Below, one piece after another: positions 7,898 through 17,078 of a stretch of 62,882 nucleotides of DNA. How positions within the stretch are numbered: position 1 is the stretch's first letter; every line of letters starts with the position of its first letter. The notes below the pieces were generated by a model. It ran no database searches, had not been told where the DNA came from, and was given only the letters and a program-made list of their open reading frames with translations. This DNA is from Planctomycetota bacterium (lineage in GTDB: Bacteria; Planctomycetota; UBA1135; GCA-002686595), in assembly GCA_016779225.1 (NCBI GenBank), contig JADHNZ010000014.1, positions 1 to 62,882 of the forward strand, given 5' to 3'. A program made the translations under genes and the position numbers.

Positions 7898-10444
7898 TCA
7901 GCCCTCCGTGCGCAGGCCCCGCGGGAGGGCGCCCTCAGAGGCCAGATCGCCCGGCCCCACCAGGGCCTCCTCGGGACCGTCCAGCTCCGGCGCCTCGAAG
8001 GCCGCGGGCGCAGGACCCCGGCAGAGGTGTCGCAGCAGGCGCAGGACGCCGGCCTTGCCGCTGCGGCCAACCTCGGCCGCAGGGCCAACGCACGCCGGGC
8101 AGCCCTGGGGACACTCGCAGCGCTCCACCACCTCGAGCGCCGCAGCCATCAGCTCACGGTGCGAGGCCAGCAGCAGGTCGGACAGGCCCACTCCCCCCTG
8201 CACGCGGTCGTACAGGTAGAGGGTCGGGCGTCCGAAGTGCGGCGAGCGCACCTGGGCCGCGAGCCCGAGGTCCGAGGGCTGGCAGCGCACGAACAGCGGC
8301 GCGGTGCGACGCAGCAGCTCGCCCAGGGCGGACCAGGCCGTGCCACCGTCGGCGGTCCCAACCCCAAGCTCCGCCGCCGTCGCCTCGGCGAGGGTCAGCA
8401 CGAAGGACTCGGTGTCGAGCTCCTCCGGCGGGAGATGGATCTCGCCGGCGCCCACATTCTCGCGGGTGTAGAAGCGGATCTTCTTGTAGAGCGTCGCGAC
8501 GGTGGTCACATGCACCTCGCCACGCCAGGCGCTGTGGTCCTCGCCCTCCTGTGGCAGGGCAGGCAGCGCCTCGCCCGAGACTCCGCTCGGGACCACCGGA
8601 TCCTCCACCGGCGCCGCCGAGCGATCACGCCGCAGGCACTCCTCCAGGCGCAGCACGCGCACCTCGGTGTCGGTCTGGGCGTCCGTGTAGTAGTCGCTCT
8701 CCACCTGCTTGGCGTAGGCGCGCCGGTTCTTGTGGTCGAAGCGCTCGATGCGCCAGGTCACGCCCTGCACCTGGTAGATAGCCCCCTCGTGGCAGGTGAC
8801 GAGGCTCGACTCGCGGTCGGTCTCGCCGAGGGCCCGCTCGGTGCCCTGCTCGAGGATGAGCACATTGTCCAGCTCGCCTCCGGCGAGGGAGACATCCTGG
8901 GCCGGGTAGGCGTCCGCCATCCAGAAGTAGGTGTCGTCCCGACGCAGCAGGAAGCCCGACTCCTCGGCCAGGTAGTCCAGGACCTCGCCAGCGTCCTCGA
9001 CCTCGCCATAGGCGGGATCCGAGGAGACCCCGCCGGCCCCGTCCACCCGGAACGGCAGCTCGAAGGCGGCGCACTTGAGCTGCTCCGAGAGCAGCACCAG
9101 GTTGTCCGGGTCCACGCCCAGCCGCTCGCGGGGGGCCTCGAAGAGGTACTCGGGATGGGCTGCCAGGTACTGATCCACCGGCTCGGAGCGCGCGAGCTGC
9201 AGGACCAGGCTCGGCCGGCCGCGCCGGCCCACGCGCCCGGCGCGCTGCCAGAACGAGGCCTGGTTCCCGGGATAGCCCACCAGCACCGCGACATCCAGGG
9301 CGCCGATGTCCACGCCCAGCTCGAGGGCGTTGGTCGAGACGACGACCTTGACCGTCCCCTCGCGCAGGCCCTCCTCGATCTCGCGGCGCATGTTCGGCAG
9401 GTACCCGCCGCGGTAGCCCTTGATCTCCGAGGGCTTCAGCCCGAGGTCCCGCGCGCCCTCCTTCAGGTAGCGCGTGAGCACCTCGACCGCCGTGCGGCGG
9501 CCGCAGAAGAAGATCGTCTGGTGGTCCTTGCCGCACACCACCTTGGCGACCTCGCGCGCCTCCTCCAGCGCGCTGGCCCGCAGGCCGGCAACGGGATTGA
9601 GGAGCGGCGGGTTGTACACCGCGAAGGTGCGGCGTCCGCTCGGCGAGCCGTCGCGGTCGACCACGCGCACGGAGCGCCCGAAGAGGCGCCGGGCATGGTC
9701 CTCGGGGTCGCGCACCGTTGCCGAGCTCGCGAGGAAGCGCGGGTTCGCGCCGTAGTGGCGCGCGATGCGCACCAGTCGCCGCAGCACATTCGCTACGCTC
9801 GAGCCGAACACGCCAGAGAGGGAGTGCACCTCGTCCACCACGATGAACTCGAGGCCCTTGAACAGCTCCGCCCAGCGCGCGTGGTTCGGCAGGATGCCCT
9901 GGTGCAGCATCCAGGGGTTGGTGAGCACGAGGTGTCCCCGGTCACGCAGGGTCCGGCGCACGCTCGGCGGAGTGTCGCCGTCGTAGGTGAACGCGTGCCA
10001 GGCGTCCTCGCCCTCGTGCCGGCCCAGGGCCTCGACCAGGGTGGTCAGGCCCGCCGTCTGGTCCTGCGAGAGGGCCTTGGTCGGATAGAGGAACAGCGCC
10101 CGCGCCTCGCCGTTGGTCTCCAGCAGCCGCTGCAGGACCGGGACCGTGTAGCAGACCGTCTTGCCGCTCGCGGTCGGAGTCGCGACCAGGACATCCTCCC
10201 CGGCAAGGGCCGCCTCGATGGCCTCGGCCTGGTGAGCGCGGAGGGCCTCCACCCCGCGCCCGCGCAGCACCCGCACGAGGTCAGGGTGCATGCGCGCCGG
10301 GAAGGGCGCCTCGAGCGCCTCGCGCGGCGGCTGCTCGTGCCAGTGCACGATGCGCTCCCGCCAGCGGGGCTCCCCGCGCAGGCTCTGAACGATGCGGTCG
10401 ATGGGGTCAGATCCCCCGGCCTGGAGAGGTCGCTCGCTGGGCAT
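7898..10444 (-). CDS. mrfA: MrfA/YprA-like DEAD/DEAH helicase with C-terminal Cys-cluster domain
   Basis: 848 residues, superfamily 2. Helicase motifs in order: HQAEAIEA (about 71), Walker A ATPTASGKT (88-96), DEVH box (204-207), motif V STNALELGVDIG, and motif VI QRAGRVGRRGRPSL. The C-terminus carries a four-Cys cluster (CECPQGCPAC, 776-785), the zinc site of the MrfA/DUF1998 domain. Established for the family: ATP-dependent 3'-5' DNA unwinding in excision of mitomycin-type adducts. The start is ATG 10444. The mrfB-like gene follows after 9 bp, the same pairing as in Bacillus. It lies downstream of the ABC exporter operon with a 114-base gap. Confidence 0.9.
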   Translation of the reverse strand: MPSERPLQAGGSDPIDRIVQSLRGEPRWRERIVHWHEQPPREALEAPFPARMHPDLVRVLRGRGVEALRAHQAEAIEAALAGEDVLVATPTASGKTVCYTVPVLQRLLETNGEARALFLYPTKALSQDQTAGLTTLVEALGRHEGEDAWHAFTYDGDTPPSVRRTLRDRGHLVLTNPWMLHQGILPNHARWAELFKGLEFIVVDEVHSLSGVFGSSVANVLRRLVRIARHYGANPRFLASSATVRDPEDHARRLFGRSVRVVDRDGSPSGRRTFAVYNPPLLNPVAGLRASALEEAREVAKVVCGKDHQTIFFCGRRTAVEVLTRYLKEGARDLGLKPSEIKGYRGGYLPNMRREIEEGLREGTVKVVVSTNALELGVDIGALDVAVLVGYPGNQASFWQRAGRVGRRGRPSLVLQLARSEPVDQYLAAHPEYLFEAPRERLGVDPDNLVLLSEQLKCAAFELPFRVDGAGGVSSDPAYGEVEDAGEVLDYLAEESGFLLRRDDTYFWMADAYPAQDVSLAGGELDNVLILEQGTERALGETDRESSLVTCHEGAIYQVQGVTWRIERFDHKNRRAYAKQVESDYYTDAQTDTEVRVLRLEECLRRDRSAAPVEDPVVPSGVSGEALPALPQEGEDHSAWRGEVHVTTVATLYKKIRFYTRENVGAGEIHLPPEELDTESFVLTLAEATAAELGVGTADGGTAWSALGELLRRTAPLFVRCQPSDLGLAAQVRSPHFGRPTLYLYDRVQGGVGLSDLLLASHRELMAAALEVVERCECPQGCPACVGPAAEVGRSGKAGVLRLLRHLCRGPAPAAFEAPELDGPEEALVGPGDLASEGALPRGLRTEG

Positions 10445-10558
10445 GCTCTTGGTCGGGCGGCCCCCTGCACCCCTTCCAGCCCCGGAGACCGGTCGAAGTT
10501 CGCCGCCTGTTAGGGCAAGCCTACCCGCGCGCCCGCCAGCCGGGCAAGCCCCGCGACC

Positions 10559-12349
10559 TCAGCGGAGGAGTGCCTCGAGGTCCGCGTGGAGGCTCGCCCG
10601 AGCCGGGCGGGCCGCGGCCCCCCCCGGCAGCTGCACCACCGGGAGCCCCTCCGCGTCCAGGCCCAGGACGCAGCGCCGGGACAGGCCGCGGCGGCCGGTG
10701 AACTCGACCTCGACGACCCGCGCGAGCGCGTCGGGCGCTGTGGGCAGGAGCTCCTCCGCGCGCAGGAACAGGAGCGGGTCGAGCACGCTCAGGAGCTCCG
10801 TCGCCGAGCGGTCGCTGCCGGCGGCGTGCCAGGTGCCCTGCTGCCGACGCAGCCACTCCCGCTGGACCTCGCCCGAGCGCAGCACGAGGCGCTCCAGCTC
10901 GACCTCCTCCACCTCCCAGAGATCGCGGCTGCGGAAGGACTCGGCGTCCGTCAGCAGCGCGTCGGCGAGGGAGGCGTCCAGCCAGCCCACGAGCCCGTCG
11001 CCCGGACGGAGGAAGGGACGCAGGCTCGTGCCATCCGCCCCGAGGCGCGGCTCGCCAAGCCAGCCGCGCTGCTCGATCCCTCCCAGGGCCGCGCCGGTAA
11101 CGAGCCTGTAGCCCACGCGCGGGGCGCCCTCGGGGAACTCGGTCGCCGGGTCCAGCTCGGGGGCCCAGCTCTCAACCGCTGCGTTCTCGAGCAGGCCCAG
11201 CACCCGCTCGACCTCAGCCGTGGAGGCGGGTCCGAGCGCGGCGGGCTCGCTGTCCCCCTCGCGTCGCGAGAGCGACCAGTCGCTGCCCTCACGCGTCAGG
11301 GTCACGACCGCGTCGCCCTGCAGCAGCTCGAGGGCCTCGATGTCGGCGCGGAAGACGCGCACCAGGGCTCGGTCCGCGAACTCCTGCCAGCGCTCGAAGA
11401 GCCGCGGATTGCTCGACTCTCCAAGGGCCCAGACATGGTCTCCCTCGGGCCTCTTGGCGAACCAGCGCCCAGTCTCGGGGTGCTTGCCAAGCAGGAGCGT
11501 CTCCGCGCGCCCGTCGCCATTGCGCCACTCGAGCTCCACCTGTGGGCGCTCGAGGCCATACCGAGCGAGCGGCGGGCCGAGCACCAGGACCTCGGGGTCC
11601 GTGGGCGGATCCCAGATGAAGTCCCCCACCTGCAGCTGCCCGAGCGCCTTGAGCCAGAGCAGCGTTCCGAAGGGATCGAGAGTCGTGCGGCGGGGCGTGA
11701 GGAGGGACCAGCCCCCCGAGCGGCGCTCGGCCACGAACGAGAACTCCGCGTCCACCTCGCCCGCAGGCCCCGTCCAGGTGCGGCGCAGGTGAACGATGGA
11801 CTCGGGATCCATGCGCAGGATGCGGCGGGAGCGGAACTCGGGCAGCGGCCGATCCAGCAGGGTGTCAAGGTTGCGCAGGATCAGCAGCGTCTCGCCGCGC
11901 ACGCGCACGACCTGGCTCATGCCGTCCACATCGAAGGGACCCAGCTCGAGCTGCTCCTCGACCGCCTGCCCCTCCGCGTCCTCGCCCACGATGCGCAGAG
12001 TCGCGCGCGGCGGTCGGAAGCCGGCGTCGTAGCCCGCGGCGGCCCCCTCGGGGACGAAGCGCGCCGGCTGGTCGAGGGCCGCCAGCAGGGAGCGAACGGA
12101 CGCGGCGTCCGCCGGATACGGGATCGGATCCGTGAGGGACCACAGGCCGCCCTGGTTCTCGAAGCCGAGGTAGGTCTCGGTCATCGTGTGGTCGATGAAG
12201 ATGCTGCGGATGCGCTCGGGCTCGAGCGCTCCGAGCAGCGGCTCGCTGCGGTGGAAGCGCGTCCTGTCCTCGAGGCCCTTCTGCCGCAGGGCCACCCAGG
12301 AGAGTGCGGCCACGAGGGCCGCCAGCAGGAGCAGGCTACGCGTGCTCAC
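10559..12349 (-). CDS. DUF4340 domain protein of a Gld-type ABC exporter operon
   Basis: 596 residues. One N-terminal membrane helix (LLLLAALVAALSWVAL) anchors a large periplasmic part with repeated beta-rich units (LWSLTDPIPYPADAASVRSL and similar) typical of DUF4340. These proteins are regularly encoded after GldG-like proteins. The start overlaps the gldG-like stop by 4 bp (ATGA), so it is translationally coupled. Function is unknown; an accessory periplasmic subunit of the exporter is the natural inference. It is the last gene of the four-gene operon. Confidence 0.8.
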   Translation of the reverse strand: MSTRSLLLLAALVAALSWVALRQKGLEDRTRFHRSEPLLGALEPERIRSIFIDHTMTETYLGFENQGGLWSLTDPIPYPADAASVRSLLAALDQPARFVPEGAAAGYDAGFRPPRATLRIVGEDAEGQAVEEQLELGPFDVDGMSQVVRVRGETLLILRNLDTLLDRPLPEFRSRRILRMDPESIVHLRRTWTGPAGEVDAEFSFVAERRSGGWSLLTPRRTTLDPFGTLLWLKALGQLQVGDFIWDPPTDPEVLVLGPPLARYGLERPQVELEWRNGDGRAETLLLGKHPETGRWFAKRPEGDHVWALGESSNPRLFERWQEFADRALVRVFRADIEALELLQGDAVVTLTREGSDWSLSRREGDSEPAALGPASTAEVERVLGLLENAAVESWAPELDPATEFPEGAPRVGYRLVTGAALGGIEQRGWLGEPRLGADGTSLRPFLRPGDGLVGWLDASLADALLTDAESFRSRDLWEVEEVELERLVLRSGEVQREWLRRQQGTWHAAGSDRSATELLSVLDPLLFLRAEELLPTAPDALARVVEVEFTGRRGLSRRCVLGLDAEGLPVVQLPGGAAARPARASLHADLEALLR

Positions 12350-13968
12350 GCGTCAGCCCCCGCCCCGGTCGGGGCGCCACGGCGCCGCAGCACCGCGGTG
12401 AGCCCGGCGAAGAACAGGCTCAGCAGCGGGAGACCCCAGAGCGCAACCTGCACGACGAAGACCGCCGCCTCGCCGTCCACGCGCTCCATGCGCGGATCGC
12501 GCGGGGAGACCGAGACGCGGTACTCGCGGTCCGCGACCCAGTTGAAGGCGTTGCGCGCGAAGGACTCGTTGAACGGCCCCAGGCGTGGATCGCGCAGGAC
12601 GGCGTCCTGCAGGAGTCCGCCGCTGCCCAGCACGAGAGCGCGGCGCTCGGCCACCCAGTCCTCGGGAACGGGGCCCGCGCTCGACTCCAGGGCCTGCGAC
12701 CAGGCCACCACCAGGTCGCGCTGCTGTCGGTCCTCCAGGTCGTCGGGGATCCAGTCGAAGGGCGGCAGATCGAGCCAGGACCCGGGCGGGCGCACGGGCG
12801 AGCGCACGATTCCCTGGGCAAGCCCGAGGCGCGGCTGGCGGGCCACCCGCAGGGCGTGCGCAGTGGGCACCCACAGGGGCCGGCCCACATCGCGATAGGG
12901 CCCCGTGATCGGATGCGGCGCCATGTCGGTGGGCAGGGCCTGCACGAACGCCACCTGGGGGCCGCCGACGACCGGGGCCGTCGTTGCGGGGTCCCGCTTG
13001 GGCTCGCAGACGAGGCCCTCGGTGACCTCGATGCCCAGGGTCCCGCACAGGTCCGCGATGCCGGACGCCGCCAGCAGGCCAGGATCGGCGTGCGGAGCGA
13101 GCACGATCCGCCCGCCGCGCTCGAGGAACGCATCCACCGCCGCGCGCTCGTCCTCGCTCAGGCGCACCTCAGGCTCGAGGATCGCCAGCACTGTGCAGTC
13201 GCTGGGGACCTCGCCGTCAGTGGCTCCATTCCAGCGGCGCGTGATGAAGCCATCCTCTCGGAGGAGCGTCTCCAGGCGGCCGAACGCCTCGGGGTCGCCG
13301 TCGGTGGAGAAGGGGTCTCCCTCGCCGTGGCCGAACGAGAAGCACACCACCGGGCGCCGGCCCTGGGTCACCTTGAGGACGGCGGCGAGCAGGGACCGCT
13401 CGGCGTCGAAGCTCTGGACCGTGGCGGGCCGCCAGGCGTTCCGGTCGGGATTCCCCAGGTCCACGGAGGCACACCCGCGCGCCCCGAAGAGCGGCACGAT
13501 CTCCCGCGCGGGCACCTCCTCCCCCTCCACCGGCGCGCTCACCACCAGGCAGTTCTCGAGCCCGTTGATCCGCAGCTCCTGCAGGCGCTCGCGCACGGCC
13601 GCCGTGTTGGTCAGGTCGTGGGACGTGACCTGCACGAGCTCGCCGGCCTCCAGGCGGATGAGCTCCAGCAGGTCCAGGGTGCGCCCCTGCACGGCGGCCG
13701 CCACCTGGTCGAGCGGGGCAGCCTCGGGGCGGAAGAACACATCCACGGTCACCGGGCCCGGAAGGGCCTTCAGGACGCGATCCGTGGCGGGGTCGAGGGA
13801 CGAGCTGCCCGCGCTGGTCAGGTCCACCCGGAGGCGCATCCCCGGACGCCCCGCGAGCCAGTTCACGAGGACGACCACGGCCAGGGCCAGGAGCCCTCCG
13901 AGCACGACGCGGCTGCCGATCGAGGCCTTCGCCAGGCGATCCACGCGGTGGCTGCTCATCCGCGCCAC
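12346..13968 (-). CDS. GldG-like ABC-type transport auxiliary protein
   Basis: 540 residues. An N-terminal helix (about 22-42, VVLGGLLALAVVVLVNWLAG) is followed by DLTSAGSSSLDPATDRVL, the family's conserved start (D-x-T/S...S.S..T..L), and VDVFFRPEA. The middle has a Rossmann-like segment (VVCFSFGHGEGDP). The C-terminus has another helix (LWGLPLLSLFFAGLTAV) before an Arg-rich end. This is the GldG/DUF4350-type extracytoplasmic subunit that accompanies ABC-2 permeases. It starts 13 bp inside the permease gene. The Gld name comes from Flavobacterium gliding genes; gliding is not implied here. Confidence 0.8.
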   Translation of the reverse strand: MARMSSHRVDRLAKASIGSRVVLGGLLALAVVVLVNWLAGRPGMRLRVDLTSAGSSSLDPATDRVLKALPGPVTVDVFFRPEAAPLDQVAAAVQGRTLDLLELIRLEAGELVQVTSHDLTNTAAVRERLQELRINGLENCLVVSAPVEGEEVPAREIVPLFGARGCASVDLGNPDRNAWRPATVQSFDAERSLLAAVLKVTQGRRPVVCFSFGHGEGDPFSTDGDPEAFGRLETLLREDGFITRRWNGATDGEVPSDCTVLAILEPEVRLSEDERAAVDAFLERGGRIVLAPHADPGLLAASGIADLCGTLGIEVTEGLVCEPKRDPATTAPVVGGPQVAFVQALPTDMAPHPITGPYRDVGRPLWVPTAHALRVARQPRLGLAQGIVRSPVRPPGSWLDLPPFDWIPDDLEDRQQRDLVVAWSQALESSAGPVPEDWVAERRALVLGSGGLLQDAVLRDPRLGPFNESFARNAFNWVADREYRVSVSPRDPRMERVDGEAAVFVVQVALWGLPLLSLFFAGLTAVLRRRGAPTGAGADA

Positions 13969-14744
13969 CTCCGCGCCTCGAGCAGGCGCACGGTGATGAA
14001 CAGGAAGAGCACGGGCCAGCTGAGGAAGAACGCGACCTCAGCGGTGTCCAGCACCCCAATCCGCCACGAGTAGTGGAAGTGCCGCAGCACATCCATGCCC
14101 TCCAAGCTGGAGCGCAGGAACGGCAGGGCAACCTCGGCCAGGCTGGTGCCTTGCAGCAGGCCGGTGGCCGCGGTCAGGAGCTGGCCGCCGAAGGTGGGCA
14201 GGAGGAGCCAGCCCAGGCAGGCCACGAACGCGAGGAACGCGGCCAGGAGCGGCGTGGCCGACAGGGTTGCGGCGAGCAGGCCCAGGGACATGAACAGTCC
14301 CGAGGCCAGCACGGCCCCGAGCCAGCTCGCCAGCACGGCGCCCCAGTCCGGCGAGGCTCCCTGCAGCTGGAACAGCACGCCGTAGACGGGGACGGCGCCC
14401 CACAGCAGGCCGAGGAAGGTCGTGGCCGCGAGCCACTTGCCCACCACCACGGCGCCGTCGCTCACCGGCGCGGTGAGCAGGTACTCGAGCGTGCCGGTGC
14501 GGGACTCCTCGGCCATCATCCGCATCGCGAGCAGCGGCGGCAGGAAGACGAGCAGGGCCCAGAACAGGGTCCCGCCGCCGAGGGCGCTGCGCAGGACCGT
14601 CCCCACATCCCCGCGGGTCGCGTCGAGCAGCAGGTAGACGAACAGCCCGTTGGCGAAGAGTGCCAGGAACAGCAGCACCCAGCCCAGCGGCGCCAGGAAC
14701 AGGCCTGCCAGCTCGCGGCGGTAGATGACCAGGGTCCCGCGCAT
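13956..14744 (-). CDS. ABC-2 type permease (GldF-like)
   Basis: 262 residues with about six membrane helices, beginning IYRRELAGLFLAPLGWVLLFLALF. The loop after helix 2 carries MAEESRTGTLEYLLTAPVSD, the well-known ABC-2 permease motif (E.R.G.t.e.l...P.s). The ATG overlaps the stop of the ATPase gene (TGATG), showing translational coupling. Together with the ATPase, GldG-like and DUF4340 proteins it forms one exporter. The substrate is unknown. Confidence 0.85.
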   Translation of the reverse strand: MRGTLVIYRRELAGLFLAPLGWVLLFLALFANGLFVYLLLDATRGDVGTVLRSALGGGTLFWALLVFLPPLLAMRMMAEESRTGTLEYLLTAPVSDGAVVVGKWLAATTFLGLLWGAVPVYGVLFQLQGASPDWGAVLASWLGAVLASGLFMSLGLLAATLSATPLLAAFLAFVACLGWLLLPTFGGQLLTAATGLLQGTSLAEVALPFLRSSLEGMDVLRHFHYSWRIGVLDTAEVAFFLSWPVLFLFITVRLLEARRWRG

Positions 14745-16015
14745 CAGGCTGGCTCCTCCCCTGCGTCAGGCCGCGGCGGGGTGAGGCCGGCCTCGTCGAT
14801 CGCCGGGGCCGGCGCGTCCTCGACCTCGACCGGCGCGCCCAGGTCTCGCTGGGCGCCGCGGTCGAACGGGTTCAGGCTGTAGATCACGCGCTTGCCCGTG
14901 GCGGGCTGCGGCGCCGGGGAGGGGGCTGCACTCGCCCGCTCGCTCGGGGCTCCAGCGGAGGACGCAGGCGCCTGCGGCAGCTCGAGGGTCAGGCTCGCGC
15001 CCGCCGGGTCGGGCTGGACCTCCGCGGCGGGAGCAGCTCCCGACGGGGACGCCGCCCCTGCCGCCTCGAGCTCCTGCGCGTCGCCGCCCGCGACCAGGTG
15101 CGCGAACAGCTCCTCGAGAGAGCGTGACTGGAACGAGAGCTCCCGCAGGGCCCAGCCCTGGGTTGCCGCGAGCGCGCCCACATCCTCGCGCAGGTCCCCC
15201 TCGCCATGCACGCGGAAGGTGTAGTGGATGCCCAGGCGCTCACCAAGCTCGACCCGCTCCACGCCTGGCAGGCTCGCCATGAGCGCGCGCGCCGCCTCGG
15301 GATCGGGTCCGACGACGGCCTCGACCCGCACCGCGCCCCGGCCGCCAAGACGGGCCTCGAGCTCCTCGCGCGAACCGTCCGCCACCAGCCGGCCGCCCGT
15401 GAGGACGAGCACGCGCGGGCACATGGCCTCGACCTCCGCCAGGATGTGCGACGAGACGAGGACCGTGTGCTCGGCCCCGAGCTCGCGCACCAGGTCCCGC
15501 ACCTCGCGCCGCTGGAGGGGGTCCAGCCCGCTGGTGGGCTCGTCGAGGATCAGCACCTCCGGCCCCGGCAGCAGGGCCACCGCGAGCCCCACGCGCTGGC
15601 GCAGGCCGCGGCTCAGGTTCCCCACGAGCTGCCGAGCGCGATCGGTGAGGCCCACCCGCTCGAGGACCTCGCCCATGCGAGACCGCAGGCGGGCGCCGTC
15701 CATGCCGTGCAGGCGCCCGTGGAACCGCAGCATCTCCTCCACGCGCAGCTCCCGGTACAGGGGGACCGCCTCGGGCAGATAGCCAATGCGCTTGCGCACC
15801 TCCAGGGAGGCCCGCAGCACATCGTGCCCGGCCACCTCGAGGACCTCCGCGGAGGTCGCGGGCAGATAGCCCGCCAGGATGCGCATGGTGGTGGTCTTGC
15901 CAGCGCCGTTGGGGCCGAGCAGGCCGACCACCTCGCCCTGGGCGACCTGGAACGACACCCCGTCGACCGCCACATGGCGGCCGTAGCGCCGGGTCAGGTT
16001 CTGGACGTCGATCAT
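14744..16015 (-). CDS. ABC transporter ATP-binding protein (GldA-like) with C-terminal tail
   Basis: 423 residues. Walker A GPNGAGKT (34-41), signature LSRGL (134-138, a variant of LSGGQ) and Walker B LILDEP (155-160) are intact. Residues about 215-310 form the usual C-terminal domain of Nod/Gld-type ATPases. An extra Pro/Ala/Ser-rich tail of roughly 100 residues (about 325-423) is unlike typical 300-residue members and looks disordered. It is the first gene of the four-gene minus-strand operon. A TACCCT sequence lies 9 nt upstream of the ATG, divergent from the isomerase gene at 16131. Confidence 0.88.
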   Translation of the reverse strand: MIDVQNLTRRYGRHVAVDGVSFQVAQGEVVGLLGPNGAGKTTTMRILAGYLPATSAEVLEVAGHDVLRASLEVRKRIGYLPEAVPLYRELRVEEMLRFHGRLHGMDGARLRSRMGEVLERVGLTDRARQLVGNLSRGLRQRVGLAVALLPGPEVLILDEPTSGLDPLQRREVRDLVRELGAEHTVLVSSHILAEVEAMCPRVLVLTGGRLVADGSREELEARLGGRGAVRVEAVVGPDPEAARALMASLPGVERVELGERLGIHYTFRVHGEGDLREDVGALAATQGWALRELSFQSRSLEELFAHLVAGGDAQELEAAGAASPSGAAPAAEVQPDPAGASLTLELPQAPASSAGAPSERASAAPSPAPQPATGKRVIYSLNPFDRGAQRDLGAPVEVEDAPAPAIDEAGLTPPRPDAGEEPA

Positions 16016-16118
16016 GGGCCGCGCAGGGTACCCGCTGGGGGTGAGGGAGTTGCGGGGCAGGACGGGCGATCCGGCGCGAGCCCGCGGAGGCCGGGGGCGC
16101 GGACAGGAGCGGGGCCGC

Positions 16119-16124
16119 TAGGCT
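16119..16124 (+). promoter_or_regulatory. Candidate -10 hexamer 6 nt before the isomerase-like ATG
   Basis: GC-TAGGCT with the hexamer at 16119-16124, then 6 nt, then ATG 16131. The same octamer GCTAGGCT at the same distance precedes the mnmD-like gene on the other strand, supporting a real leaderless promoter class. Confidence 0.5.
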
Positions 16125-16130
16125 GGCGCC

Positions 16131-17078
16131 ATGCAGCGTCCCGCTCTCCACCGACCCGCCCTCAGCCGTCGTCACCTGCTCGCCGCCGGAGCCGCTGGCC
16201 TGGCCGCCCCGCTCGCCCGGGGTGCTCAGCGCCTCCCCAACGCGCGACCGGCCGGACGGTTCAAGCTCGACTACGCCCCCCACTTCGGCATGTTCCGCAA
16301 CCACGCGGGCAGCGACCTGCTCGACCAGCTGCGGTTCATGCACGACGAGGGCTTCCGCTCCCTCGAGGACAACGGCATGCCGGGCAAGGACCCGAAGACC
16401 CAGGAGGAGATCGGCCAGTTCCTGCGCGACCACGACATGCGCATGGGCGTGTTCGTCGCCCACGGCGACTTCGGCAGCCCGACCTTCGCCATCCCCCCCG
16501 CCGAGGCCCGGGGCCGCATCGAGGCCGACATGAAGCGCGCCGTCGAGGTCGCCAAGCGCTGCGGCGCGACCTGGTGCACCGTGGTGCCGGGCTCCTTCCG
16601 CAAGGACCTCGAGTGGGACTACCAGACGGCCAATGTGATCGACAACCTGCGCTTCGCCGCGGAGATCTGCGAGCCGAGCGGGCTCGTCATGGTGCTCGAG
16701 CCCCTCAACGCCTGGCGGGACCACCCCGGGCTCTTCCTGACCAAGATCCCGCAGGCCCACATGATCTGCCGCGCGGTCAACAGCCCCTCCTGCAAGATCC
16801 TCAACGACCTCTACCACCAGCAGATCACCGAGGGGAACCTGATCCCGAACCTCGACCTCGGCTGGAGCGAGACGGCCTACATCCAGGTCGGCGACAACCC
16901 CGGCCGCCGCGAGCCGGGAACCGGCGAGATCAACTACCGCAATGTGTTCCGCCACCTGCACGCCAAGGGCTACACCGGCATCGTCGGCATGGAGCACGGC
17001 AACAGCATGGGCGGGAAGGAGGGCGAGCGCGCCGTGATCAACGCCTACGCCGCGGCCGACGACTTCGAGGTGAAGTGA
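16131..17078 (+). CDS. Tat-exported TIM-barrel sugar isomerase/epimerase (hydroxypyruvate isomerase-like)
   Basis: 315 residues. The N-terminus has a twin-arginine signal (SRRHLLAAGAAGLAAPLARG). The mature protein is an AP-endonuclease-2-type TIM barrel of the hydroxypyruvate/xylose isomerase-like family: MFRNHAGSDLLDQLRFMHDEG, a metal-site Glu in VMVLEPLNAW, and later conserved Asp/His/Glu positions (NLDLGW, RHLHAKGYTG, GMEHGNSM). It probably isomerises or epimerises a sugar or keto-acid in the periplasm; the true substrate is unknown. The sulfatase gene starts in its stop codon (TGATG), so the two are coupled. Confidence 0.85.
   Translation: MQRPALHRPALSRRHLLAAGAAGLAAPLARGAQRLPNARPAGRFKLDYAPHFGMFRNHAGSDLLDQLRFMHDEGFRSLEDNGMPGKDPKTQEEIGQFLRDHDMRMGVFVAHGDFGSPTFAIPPAEARGRIEADMKRAVEVAKRCGATWCTVVPGSFRKDLEWDYQTANVIDNLRFAAEICEPSGLVMVLEPLNAWRDHPGLFLTKIPQAHMICRAVNSPSCKILNDLYHQQITEGNLIPNLDLGWSETAYIQVGDNPGRREPGTGEINYRNVFRHLHAKGYTGIVGMEHGNSMGGKEGERAVINAYAAADDFEVK

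Noticed and set aside
6242..10513. A 1423-codon open frame on the + strand across the mrfB/mrfA genes
   Set aside because: Its composition is Arg/Ala/Gly/His-rich with no motifs, and it is antisense to two genes with intact catalytic motifs. High GC lowers stop frequency and makes such frames common here.
12346..16015. Gliding motility operon
   Set aside because: GldA/F/G-like exporters with DUF4340 occur in many non-gliding bacteria, and no other gld genes are nearby.
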